This document shows, piece by piece, positions 33,348-42,100 of a stretch of 64,000 nucleotides of DNA. The translations under genes and the position numbers were made by a program. This DNA comes from JBCCBV01 sp039033855 (GTDB lineage Bacteria > Planctomycetota > Phycisphaerae > Phycisphaerales > Phycisphaeraceae): contig JBCCBV010000007.1 in NCBI GenBank assembly GCA_039033855.1, positions 77,920 through 141,919 of the forward strand. Direction: 5' to 3'. The stretch's first letter is position 1. Each line of letters starts with the position of its first letter. Below the pieces are notes generated by a model. It worked only from the letters and a program-made list of their open reading frames with translations, had not been told where the DNA came from and did not search any database.

Positions 33348-33500
33348 GACCGGTCGCTCCGTAACCGTCCAATCGCAGTTCTAACGCCGTCGAAGTCCGA
33401 TAACGCATGCGGGTCATCGCGGGCGCCGTTTTGGTTATCGCGCCCGGCGCTCGGAGGCCGATGCGTGGTGGGGCTGTCTTCGCCCAAGGGAGGATCCACG

Positions 33501-33785
33501 TTGCACAAACGCGCGACAACGCTGGGCGAATGGGTACGCGAACTCGGCGCCTCGGCTCCGCTCGACGAGGTGGCGGTGGCCCTGAAACTGCCCGAGGCGG
33601 CGATCCGGCAGGCGGTGCGCGACGGTCGGCTCCGCGTCAGCACGTTCCGCAGCGGCGACGGCCGTGTGTTCCAGCGCGTGCGGATGGCCGACTACGCCGC
33701 CTTCGCCAAGCGTGTGAAGGCCAAGCCGGTGATCACGATGGAAGGCCTCGGCCGGGCGTTTCGCCAGATGGCCGAGCAGCGGTAA
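33501..33785 (+). CDS. small HTH-like DNA-binding protein
   Basis: A 94-residue basic protein. Residues about 15-50 (APLDEVAVALKLPEAAIRQAVRDGRLRV in parts) look like a helix-turn-helix of the excisionase/MerR type, in which the sequence after the second helix reads GRL.V..F..GDGR. I choose the TTG at 33501 because AAGGGAGGA lies 6 nt upstream; a GTG at 33465 is in frame but lacks a ribosome binding site. It stands alone between the zinc-ribbon genes and the response regulator. No phage genes are nearby, so it is more likely a small regulator than an excisionase. Confidence 0.55.
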   Translation: MHKRATTLGEWVRELGASAPLDEVAVALKLPEAAIRQAVRDGRLRVSTFRSGDGRVFQRVRMADYAAFAKRVKAKPVITMEGLGRAFRQMAEQR

Positions 33786-33896
33786 GCCAAGCTTTACGCG
33801 GGTTTTGTCTTAGATGCACCGCGGTTGGGTGCGAAGCGGCGGCCTCGATTGGTCGATGAATACGGGGTTCATCTCCGGGCGCAGCGCCCCGCCGAT

Positions 33897-34523
33897 ATGC
33901 AGACGATCCGCGTGCTCCATCTCGAAGACAGCCGGGTGGCCCAGCGCCTGCTGGCCCAGGTCATCGAGCCGGTGGGCGAGTTCATCGGCGCCGAAACGCT
34001 GGCTGCGGCCCGAGACCTGATCGCAAACGAAACCTACTCGGCGGTGGTGGTCGACTTTGAGCTGCCCGACGGCAACGGGTTGGAGCTGGTGCGCGACCTG
34101 CGCGCCGACCCCCGCCACGCCGACACCCCGGTGCTGCTGTATTGCTCGTCGCTCAACGAGGCGCTGGCGTTCGAGGCCATGCAGGCCGGGGTGAACGAGA
34201 GCTTCGCCAAGCCGATGCACATGCTCGACCTGCGCGACCAGGTCTTGCGTCATATCGAAACCCCGACCCGCAAGCGGGTTCGACGGTCGCTGATTCAGTT
34301 CGCCGTGGTGGCGTGGGAGGCCGAAGGCCAGGCCCACCTGTATTCGCCGGACCTGAACCTGCACGTAGCCGCCCCCGACGCCGAGGCCGCCGCCGACCGC
34401 ATGGACCAGCGGCTCGAAGCGCTCGGCGAGCGGATGATCGGCCCGGACTGCGAGGCTTCTCCGGCCCGGCCGACGGTGCACAAGGTCGTGGTGCGCAGCG
34501 GCGAACGCCCCGACGCCGCCTGA
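33897..34523 (+). CDS. response regulator with an unusual C-terminal domain
   Basis: A 208-residue protein. Residues 1-125 form a receiver domain with E10-D11, phospho-acceptor D53 (VVVDFELPDGNG), S84/S85 and K105 (ESFAKPM). Residues about 135-208 are not a DNA-binding domain I know. The stretch with AWEAEGQAHLYSPDLNLHVAAPDAEAAA (in parts) resembles a HicB-like beta-alpha-beta-beta module (YSPDL followed by a helix with regular Ala/Glu). No histidine kinase is adjacent. It precedes the MotA-like gene by 66 nt, which has its own promoter-like element. The leader is about 80 nt, with a TTAGAT near 33809. Confidence 0.75.
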   Translation: MQTIRVLHLEDSRVAQRLLAQVIEPVGEFIGAETLAAARDLIANETYSAVVVDFELPDGNGLELVRDLRADPRHADTPVLLYCSSLNEALAFEAMQAGVNESFAKPMHMLDLRDQVLRHIETPTRKRVRRSLIQFAVVAWEAEGQAHLYSPDLNLHVAAPDAEAAADRMDQRLEALGERMIGPDCEASPARPTVHKVVVRSGERPDAA

Positions 34524-34574
34524 TCGGCACGGCCTGGTCCTCAGACGCCGTCCGGACTCGCCCCAGCAGACCGA

Positions 34575-34580
34575 TACACT
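34575..34580 (+). promoter_or_regulatory. -10-like TACACT for the MotA/TolQ-like gene
   Basis: The hexamer ends 9 nt before the ATG at 34590 and there is no Shine-Dalgarno sequence. Confidence 0.5.
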
Positions 34581-34589
34581 CGCCCGGCT

Positions 34590-35693
34590 ATGGCCGGACC
34601 GACCGCCCCTACTCCGCCGACCGCCGCCTCGGCTTTGGCTTCGTCTTCGACGCCCGCCCGGGTTGTGGACCCGCCGCCGGATGCGCCCGCGCCGGTCGGA
34701 GACGGCCCGGGCCGGCCGTTCGAGCCCACCGACCTGCCCGCCGCCGGGCGCGAACAGCACATCGACACCCACGCCCGGCAACGGGTCATCGGTCGCCGCC
34801 GTCGGCCGATGGTCGAGTGGTGCGCCTACGCCAGCGCGATGGCCGTGGGGGTGCTGGTGTTGGTGGGCCCGTTTGTCGGTCAAGCGCTGCGGTCGGACGC
34901 CTCGCGCATCTCGATGGTGATCCTGGGCATCTTCGCCGTGGCGCTGGTCAAGAACTTCGTGGACATCCGCTTCCTGGCCCGCCAGATGGCGCTCGCAGAC
35001 CGGCAGATCGACCAGCTCCGCCGGGCCAACAACATCTTCGTGTTCCTGCAGACGTCCAGCCCGTCGCTGTTCCGCGACCACATCGACAACCTGTATGAGA
35101 TCTTCCGGCGCGACACGGCCATCAGCCAGGACAACCTGATCACGCTGATGCACACCCGGCTGATGGCTCGCAACCGGCCGGTGGACTTCGCCTCCAGCGT
35201 GCTGGTGACGCTCGGCCTGGTGGGCACGATTGTCGGGCTCATCCTTTCGTCGAGCTCGATCAACCAGGTCGTGGGCGGCGCGGCGTCGGCGGACACCGCG
35301 AACATGCTCGAAGGCGTGCGTAAAGCCGTCGGCGGGATGGGTGTGGCCTTCTACACCACGCTCATGGGCGCGGTGCTCGGCGGGGTGTGCCTGCGGCTGC
35401 TGTCGAGCCTGGCCGACACCAACACCGACCACATCGTGGCCCACGTGGCCGAGCTGACCGAGATCTACATCCTGCCGATCCTCCGCCGGGCCGCCCGCCT
35501 GAACGAGCGCAATCAGCAGACGCGTCGGACCTCGAAGAAACAGACCGAGGCCCAGGTCGACGCCCGAAGGCTCGAGACCGATGCCCAGGCCTCCGCTCCT
35601 GTCTCTGCCGGGACCGAGCCGAGCCCGGCGTCTTCACCCGACGGCGCGCCCACCGCTGGGCCAGCGGACACTCCGGCGTCGCACCCCGCCTAG
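34590..35693 (+). CDS. MotA/TolQ/ExbB-family channel protein
   Basis: A 367-residue inner-membrane protein. After a Pro-rich cytoplasmic N-terminus come four probable transmembrane helices at about 76-100, 107-128, 202-221 and 250-271. The last two carry the family signature (VLVTLGLVGTIVGLILS and GVAFYTTLMGAVLGG), as in MotA, TolQ and ExbB. In this superfamily five such subunits surround two B subunits and are driven by ion flow. The following gene, 15 nt downstream with a GAGGGAG site, encodes a matching B subunit. Tail residues 300-367 are low-complexity. It is not a standard flagellar MotA by length or context. Confidence 0.75.
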   Translation: MAGPTAPTPPTAASALASSSTPARVVDPPPDAPAPVGDGPGRPFEPTDLPAAGREQHIDTHARQRVIGRRRRPMVEWCAYASAMAVGVLVLVGPFVGQALRSDASRISMVILGIFAVALVKNFVDIRFLARQMALADRQIDQLRRANNIFVFLQTSSPSLFRDHIDNLYEIFRRDTAISQDNLITLMHTRLMARNRPVDFASSVLVTLGLVGTIVGLILSSSSINQVVGGAASADTANMLEGVRKAVGGMGVAFYTTLMGAVLGGVCLRLLSSLADTNTDHIVAHVAELTEIYILPILRRAARLNERNQQTRRTSKKQTEAQVDARRLETDAQASAPVSAGTEPSPASSPDGAPTAGPADTPASHPA

Positions 35694-35708
35694 CCGAGGG
35701 AGCCGGCC

Positions 35709-36962
35709 ATGGCGATCGACCTGAGCCGAAAGCGTTCGGCGTTCAACTTTTTCGAGAGCTTCAGCGACCTGGTGTTCTGCGCGCTGGTGATGTTCCTGGT
35801 GCTCGTGCTGTTTTTGGCCGTGCGCGTGGGCCAGCGGGCCGAAGCCGTCGAAGACTCGGCCCGGCAGGTGGCCGATCGGCGGGTCGAGCTGTCGGGGCTC
35901 GAGGCCGAGCTCGCCGACGGACGCGGCCGGCTCGAAGAACGCCAGTCGGAGCTCGACATGCTCCAGCAACAGTTGACCGAGGCCCGCGCGATGTTGACCA
36001 ACCAGCGCGCCGCGGCGAACCGCCGGGCCGACGAGCTGGCCGGCCTCCAGTCCGAGATCCAGGCCGAGGCCGAGCGCTTGCGCCGCATCGCCGGGGCCGA
36101 CCGGTTCGTGTCGGTGCGCGAGGCGCCCCGGCTGACCGTGGCGTTCGTTTGGCCGGACCCGGCCGCGCCGCCGAGCGTGCAGCCGATCCCCGCGTCGTTG
36201 CTGGCCGAGTTCCGACGGACCGCCGACCTGGCCCCCGACCGGCGCCAAGCCGTGTTCGCCGAGCTGCGGGCCAAGTTTCTCTCGCTTTCGCAAGAAATCG
36301 AGCCGCTATCGCCCGCCCAATACCGCGCGCTGGTGGCCGCGGTCAGCGAGGCTCAGCCGCCGGGCCTCGGGCGTGTCCGGCTGGAGGAATCGTTCCGCCC
36401 GGACCTGAGCATGGTGGTGACCGGCGCGGTGGCGCCCGACTTTTCCCCGCGCTGGGCCGACCCGCAGCGCGAGGCCGCACTGCGCACCCGCCTGCGCACG
36501 GGCGAGGCCTACCGTCTGCTCTGGCCCGACGGCCGACCCGCGCCCGAGCGCGTCAGCCCCGACCGGCCGACGCTGCGGTTCGACGTGTCCGCCAGCCCGG
36601 ACGCGCCCATCGACGTGGCCCCGGGGCGGGTGGCGGTCGGCGGAGGCGCCGCGCTTAGCGAAGCCCAGTTCCGCCGGGTGCTCGAAGCGATTGGCGGCGG
36701 GCAGCTGACCGTGGCGTACCAGCCGGGCGGGACGTCGGAGCAAGAGACGCCCGCGCTGCCCCGCGCGTTCGCCGAGCGCGTGCTGGAGCCGGCCGGGTAC
36801 GTCGTGCGCGCCCCAGATCCTGAGGCCCTGCGCACCGGAAGCCAGCTCGACACGGTTGCGTCCGACCCCGGTTTGGAGACTCAACCGGAGCCCGAGCCCG
36901 AGCCAGAGCTTGAGCCGGAACGGGCGCGGGCGACACAGCCGTCAGGCGGCCATACGCCGTAG
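35709..36962 (+). CDS. MotB-like stator subunit with coiled coil, no OmpA domain
   Basis: A 417-residue protein. A single transmembrane helix at about 18-40 begins with SFSDLVF, with Asp20 at the ion-binding position of MotB (SYADMM). Residues about 45-125 form a heptad coiled coil (VEDSARQVADRRVELSGLE, ELDMLQQQLTEARAM). The C-terminal 270 residues include two regions of mixed fold and an acidic tail, but no OmpA/MotB peptidoglycan-binding motif. Start ATG has a GAGGGAG. It pairs with the MotA-like gene directly upstream. Its 3' end overlaps a convergent small gene by 21 nt. Confidence 0.65.
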   Translation: MAIDLSRKRSAFNFFESFSDLVFCALVMFLVLVLFLAVRVGQRAEAVEDSARQVADRRVELSGLEAELADGRGRLEERQSELDMLQQQLTEARAMLTNQRAAANRRADELAGLQSEIQAEAERLRRIAGADRFVSVREAPRLTVAFVWPDPAAPPSVQPIPASLLAEFRRTADLAPDRRQAVFAELRAKFLSLSQEIEPLSPAQYRALVAAVSEAQPPGLGRVRLEESFRPDLSMVVTGAVAPDFSPRWADPQREAALRTRLRTGEAYRLLWPDGRPAPERVSPDRPTLRFDVSASPDAPIDVAPGRVAVGGGAALSEAQFRRVLEAIGGGQLTVAYQPGGTSEQETPALPRAFAERVLEPAGYVVRAPDPEALRTGSQLDTVASDPGLETQPEPEPEPELEPERARATQPSGGHTP

Positions 36963-37199
36963 GGCTTCGCCGGCCTCGAGGTTGCGCCGGAGGGTGTCGA
37001 GCAGCGCGTGCACGCTGGACACCGCAGGTTCGAAGGCACTGTCCGACGCCTCGGCCAACTCTTTGAGCTCCGCGGCGCGCTCTTGCAGTTCGGTGACTTT
37101 GACCAGGGATTGGGCGCGGTCTTCGTGCAGGTGGTCGCGGACCTCGGTCAAGGAGGCTTCGAGCTGGTGGATATCGGTTTGGGTGACGGTTTGCGGCAT
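36942..37199 (-). CDS. small coiled-coil protein
   Basis: An 85-residue unrecognised protein, almost entirely helical (TDIHQLEASLTEVRDHLHED, ELQERAAELKELAEASD, SVHALLDTLRRNLEAG). The ATG at 37199 has a GAGG 8 nt upstream and is preferred over the longer in-frame start at 37313. Its last codons overlap the convergent MotB-like gene by 21 nt. It lies downstream of the flagellin-like gene on the same strand (131-nt gap), so the two may share a transcript. A chaperone-like role for the neighbour is possible but untested. Confidence 0.6.
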   Translation of the reverse strand: MPQTVTQTDIHQLEASLTEVRDHLHEDRAQSLVKVTELQERAAELKELAEASDSAFEPAVSSVHALLDTLRRNLEAGEALRRMAA

Positions 37200-37330
37200 G
37201 GCGGGCGACCTCGTTGAACGCGGCGGCCGGGCCGGCGTGGCCCGCATGTCCGCGTACACGTGCGATCGGCATCCCGGGCGGTTGGCTTGGCGAGGCGACG
37301 CGTTATCGGACACCGAAGCAACGTCGCGCG

Positions 37331-38047
37331 TTACGCGATCAGGTCGATCAGCTGCGCGCGCTGGCCCAGCCGGGCACGTTCGGCGGCGGCCGGATCGATC
37401 GCCCCTTGCGACGGGTCGGGGTAGCCGGGGATCGAACCCGCTCGGTTGCGCAGGCTGGCGTCGGCGGCCACGGTGTTCCGGGCCGCGGTGTCGAGAACGC
37501 GCCCTCGGGAAGCCACGCTTTGCTGGAACGCGCCGACCTCGCCACGGGTGGTGGCGATGGATTCTGCGCTGGCGGTGGTCGCGTCGATGGCCGGCAGGTC
37601 CAACCGGGCGTCGCCGGCCCGGAACGAGGCGCTGCCGTCAAACAACCGCGTCCCGCCGAACTCGGCCTGACGCACCAAGCGGTCGGCCGTGCGCACGGCG
37701 TCGGTGCGCTGAGCGGCGATGGCCTGCTGCTCGGCCCGGCTCATCCCGGCGGTATTGGCCAGGGCCACGTCGGCGGCGTGGGCGTCGCGCATCAGGCCCG
37801 AGACTTCGCCCAGGGTTCCGTCGGCGACGTTCGCGGCCATGCCGGCCCGGGCGACGGTGCGCTGCTCGGCTTCGATGGCGGTCAGCGCGGCGCGCAGCGC
37901 CTGCGAGGCGATCAGCCCGGCCGGGGCGTCCGCGGCGCGCACCTGCTTGAGTTCGGAGACCGCCGCGACGCCCGCCGAGGGCCGTCGAACGGGGCCGGCC
38001 GCGTACAGGCCTGCCGATGCGCTGGTTCCGCCGACGCCTTGGATCAC
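37331..38047 (-). CDS. flagellin-like protein lacking D0 helices
   Basis: A 238-residue protein. Residues about 45-140 are clearly homologous to the flagellin D1 domain (DAPAGLIASQALRAAL against NPAGLIVSERLRTEI, and GGTRLFDGS against GLKLLNGS). The last part contains a second helix that resembles C-terminal D1. The N-terminal D0 helix (NTNxxSL) and the C-terminal D0 helix are missing, so it probably cannot form a filament. The start is the GTG at 38047, after AAAGG; a longer frame starts at 38122. It is about 10 kb from the flagellin gene and transcribed the other way. Confidence 0.65.
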   Translation of the reverse strand: MIQGVGGTSASAGLYAAGPVRRPSAGVAAVSELKQVRAADAPAGLIASQALRAALTAIEAEQRTVARAGMAANVADGTLGEVSGLMRDAHAADVALANTAGMSRAEQQAIAAQRTDAVRTADRLVRQAEFGGTRLFDGSASFRAGDARLDLPAIDATTASAESIATTRGEVGAFQQSVASRGRVLDTAARNTVAADASLRNRAGSIPGYPDPSQGAIDPAAAERARLGQRAQLIDLIA

Positions 38048-38250
38048 GCGATTCGCCTTTCGAGTGCGCCACGGGCGACACGCGCCGGGCCGTGCAGAGC
38101 CAACGATTCGAGACGCGTCCACGCAACCGATCCGCCGACATCCGCACGTCCGGGGGGTGGGGCTGTGACGTCTGGGCGCTCACGGCAGCCCGGCGGGCAC
38201 ACGGAACACCGCGTGGAGAGCCTCGCCCGATCGGGTCGGTTCACGCCCGC

Positions 38251-38256
38251 TAAGGT
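38251..38256 (+). promoter_or_regulatory. -10-like TAAGGT for bioD
   Basis: The hexamer ends 6 nt before the ATG at 38263. The 215-nt divergent region to the flagellin-like gene holds nothing else I can name. Confidence 0.5.
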
Positions 38257-38262
38257 CCGTCC

Positions 38263-39096
38263 ATGCTCGACGGAACCCCCGCCCCCGGCCCGGGCCTGCA
38301 GGTGCTCGGCACGGACACCGGCGTCGGCAAGACCCGCGTGGCGTGCCTGATCGCCAAAGCGATCCGGTTGACACACCCCGGCGCGCGCGTCGGCCCGCTC
38401 AAGCCCGCCGCCAGCGGCTGCACCCACGACGGACCTACCGGCCGCAGCGAAGACGCCGACGCCCTGCGCAGCGCGTCGGGCACCGACCTGCCGGACGATG
38501 TCGTCTGCCCGGTGCGCTACCGCTTGCCCCTGGCGCCCGGCGTGGCGGCCCAGCGGCAGGGCGGGTTCGGCGACGGCTGGGCGCGGATCCATCGCGCTTT
38601 AGAAGCGCTCACGCAACGCTCCGACGTGGTGCTGGTGGAGGGTATTGGCGGGGTGCAAGTGCCTATGGATGCTGGCGACCGCGCGACGCGGCGCCCGCCC
38701 ATCACGGTGCTCGACTTCGCGGCGGCGCTCGGCTGGCCCGCGGTGGTGGTGGCCCGCCCCAGCCTGGGCACGCTCAACCACACGGCCCTGACGGTCGATG
38801 CGCTCCGCTTGGCCGGGGTGGGCGTGATAGGGCTCATCGTCCACGCCATGCCCCAAGGGCCATCGGCGGTGGAAGACGACCCCAGCCTGGCGGACAATGT
38901 CGATTGGCTGTCGCGGATGTCGGGGGCGCCGGTGTTGACGGTCACGCCCCGGCTCGAATCGGCGCCTGACCCGACGCAAGAGATCGCGCCCGACGACCCG
39001 CAACTCCAAGCGGTGTTGGCGGTGGATTGGCTTGCGCGATGCCGGGAGTCGCCAAGGCCCGAGCGTGTGCCGGCGCTTGGGATCGGCTCGGGTTAG
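38263..39096 (+). CDS. bioD: ATP-dependent dethiobiotin synthetase
   Basis: A 277-residue enzyme of biotin synthesis that closes the ureido ring of DAPA with CO2 and ATP. The P-loop is GTDTGVGKT at 16-24, with KPAASGC (substrate Lys), VEGIGGVQVP and RPSLGTLNHTALT following in family order. It is longer than the 225-residue norm because of extra residues after the P-loop region and at the C-terminus. No other bio gene is in the window. It is monocistronic by its promoter-like element and the opposite-strand neighbours. Confidence 0.9.
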   Translation: MLDGTPAPGPGLQVLGTDTGVGKTRVACLIAKAIRLTHPGARVGPLKPAASGCTHDGPTGRSEDADALRSASGTDLPDDVVCPVRYRLPLAPGVAAQRQGGFGDGWARIHRALEALTQRSDVVLVEGIGGVQVPMDAGDRATRRPPITVLDFAAALGWPAVVVARPSLGTLNHTALTVDALRLAGVGVIGLIVHAMPQGPSAVEDDPSLADNVDWLSRMSGAPVLTVTPRLESAPDPTQEIAPDDPQLQAVLAVDWLARCRESPRPERVPALGIGSG

Positions 39097-39116
39097 GCCC
39101 AGCGAAAAGGCCCGGT

Positions 39117-42100
39117 TTAGGGCTTCGCCTCGGCCGGCGCGGTCACGGCCGGGCTGCCGGACGGGAACCCGCGCACCAGCGACTCCCACGCATCCGAAAG
39201 CCACACCACGCCCGGCGGGGTGACGCCGAAACGTGGGTCGTCCAACGGCCCGCGCACCTGCACCACGGCGACCTGCCTGCGCAAGCCTTCGAGCAGGGGT
39301 TCGAGTCCGCCTTCGTTGCGCAAACGCGCCCGGGGCGCGGCCTGCAGGTCCAGGGTCAACTCGGCCGTGGGCACGTCCAGTCGGCCGGCGCCGGCCAGGG
39401 CAAAGGTGGGCGATTCAATCACCACCTCTTCCAGCCAGGCGGTGCGCCCTTGCAGGACCAGCGTGGCCCGGCCGGTCTCGAACGGCTCCGCGGACGGGGC
39501 GAACACCAGGTTGACGCTTTGCAGGAGCCCGAGCGCGATCGGCTGGTTGTAAAGGCGTGCGTTGCGGATGCCGAGCTTGGCGCGTCCGCGGACGTCGTCG
39601 GGCCGGTCGAAGCGGCCTTCCACGTCCAGCCGGGCCGACAGCAGCCCCTGGTCGGCGGCACGGGTCGAGTCGGAGATGAGGTCGGCGGCCGCCGCGTTCT
39701 GGCGGCGCGGGTTCGTCTGGTCGGCGACGGAGGCCTCCGCCGCGTCGCCCGCCGGGCCCCCCACGGCAGGAACTCCCTCGGACAACGCTTCGAGGCGTGC
39801 GTCCGCCAGGTGGGCGCTCAGGTGGAAGCGGCCGCGATCGCTGAGCTCGGCCCGGGCTGCTTCCACCGAAAACGCGCCGCCGCCGATACGGCCGACCAGC
39901 CGCTCGACGACCAGTTCGTCCGGGCGGGCGTGGTTGTCGAGTTCGCCTTCGAGGCCGTCGACCCGACGATCGCTGACCGTCGCCGACAGGCCGCGCAGCT
40001 TGAACCGCATGCGGGGCAGCGCGTCGCGTTCGGACCAGCCGGCGGCAAAGTCCACGTCGGCGTCGAGGTCTTTCACGGGTAGGCCCAGGTCGGCCGTGCC
40101 TTGCCGCAGGGTGAAGGCGCCTTCGGCTTCGATCCCCTCGGCGTCGCGGGAAGACCGCAATGCGCCCCGCACTTGCCAGGCGCCTTGGAGCTTGCGCGCC
40201 TCGATCACGGACAAGACGTCTTGCGCCAGGGCGGTGTCGGCCAGGTCGCCGCGGTCGCTGCCGTGGGCTTCGATCAGCAGGCTGGTGGACTGGCCCGGGC
40301 CGCCGACCACGCCGTCGATCGCGACCGCGCCGAGCGCGTGCTCCAGCCGGAGGTCGACCACGTCCAGGCCCCGGTCGCCGACGCGCAATCGGCCCGAGGC
40401 GGCGCGGACGTCGGCGGACAAGTCTTCGCGCTCGACCCGCAGCCGTTTGGGTTCGATAGACAGGCCCCAGGTCGGCTCATTGACAACGGCGCCCCCACCC
40501 GCGGCGTCCGCCAGCGCCACGCCCTCGGGGTCGATCCACTCGAACGACAGGTCGGCGTCGATCTGCGCGAGCGACCACGGCAGGCCGCGCGGTTGTAAGG
40601 CCGCCCCCTGGGTTTGCCCGAGCAGCTGAATCACGCCCCGTCGGCGGTCGTACAACCCCGAGGCCGTGAGGTCTCCTCGCAGGCCGAGCTCGCGGAGGGC
40701 CTCTTGCGCTTCAGGAGGAAGGGCCGCGATAAACACCGCGTCGATGGGCGCCCGCACGCCGGCCAGGCGCACGCCCGGTTCCGCGTCGGTGGGGTCGGCG
40801 CCGCCGACGTTGAACGGCACGCGCCCGTCGAACCGCGCGACGGCGCCGGTGGGCCCGTGGGCTTCGAGCCCGACGATCGACACGCCGTCGTCATCCACGA
40901 CCACGGCGCCGGACGTGACGGTCAGCGGGTAAGGCATGTCGCGGTAGACCAGCCCCATCGCCGGGGCGCTGACTTCTCCGCCGTCTTCGGAGCCGCCGCT
41001 TTCGGCTTCGACGCCCGGGCGCACGGTCACCGTGCCCAGGATCTGCCCGGGCCGGCCGAGTCGCCAGTGGCCCTCGAAATCGACGAACCCGCCTAGCGTG
41101 AATGGCGGGGGGGCGTCGGGGTCGGCCGGTTTGTCCTCGTCTGAGGCCGCGCCGAGGCCCAGCCACTGGGCGGGTTTCCAGGCGGCGCCGCCGGTGGTGT
41201 CGGTGAGCGCCACGACGCCGTCTCGGTCCAGCCGTCGGGCGGACGGCCGGTGCATCAAACGGTCGATGACCACACGCACGTCGGCGGGCAAGGCCTTGAG
41301 CAGCACGCCATCGACGGGCACGCTTTGTGCGGCCACGCGCACGTCGATGGGCCCGTCGCGGTAGCCCAGGCCAACCTCGCCTTGCACGCTCACCGTTCCG
41401 CCGTTGGGCCCGACGCCGGCGATGTCTTGGAGCGTGAGCAGGCCGTCGGCGACCACAATTGTGCCCTGGGCCCGCTCGACCGGGAAGCGGAACTCCTCAT
41501 AGGCAAACGACGCGTCGAGCAGGTCGATCTTGACCTCGTAGGTGAGCTCGGAGTCGGGCCCCAGCCGGGTCAGCTTCACGCCGGCTTGGGCACGGCCGGA
41601 CGGGCGGACCGATTCGAGCACCGCGGCGGCGTCAATGAGCGCGGTGCGGGCGTCGCCCCGGAGCTGCCAGACGCGCACGATTTCCTCGAACGCCATGCCC
41701 GCGGCCATCGTGAACAGCTCGGGTACGTCGCCGGGGCCGGCGGTCAGGGTCAGGTCGTAGTCCGAGCCGTCGTCGGCGGTTTCGCCCGACGCGGTGAAGT
41801 CGATCCCGAGCAGCCGGCCGCGCACGTTTTCGAGCGCCAGGCGCCCCGGCGTCCAGCGGACCACGCCGTCGATCTGCGCCGCGCGTCCCCGGGTGCTGGC
41901 GAGCTTGGGCGCGGGGATGGCCGGCCCAAGGTGCACGTCCTCCAGCGCCACGCGCAGGTGACGCAGCCGCTCGGCCGGGTCCGGCTGGTTCGGGTCGTAT
42001 ACCGCCTCGACGCCCTGCAGGAAGCCCTCGGGCTTGGCTTTGGCCAAGAAGCGGGCCGGCTCTGGCGGCAGATAGACCGCCAGCGCGTCGTCGAGGTACA

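Noticed and set aside
33501..33785. Excisionase marking an integrated element
   Set aside because: There is no integrase, attachment-site repeat or phage gene near it, and composition does not change.
34590..37199. Zorya-type phage-defence locus
   Set aside because: The MotA/MotB-like pair recalled ZorA/ZorB, but the B protein has no OmpA domain, the A protein lacks the long ZorA tail, and there is no ZorC, ZorD or ZorE gene.
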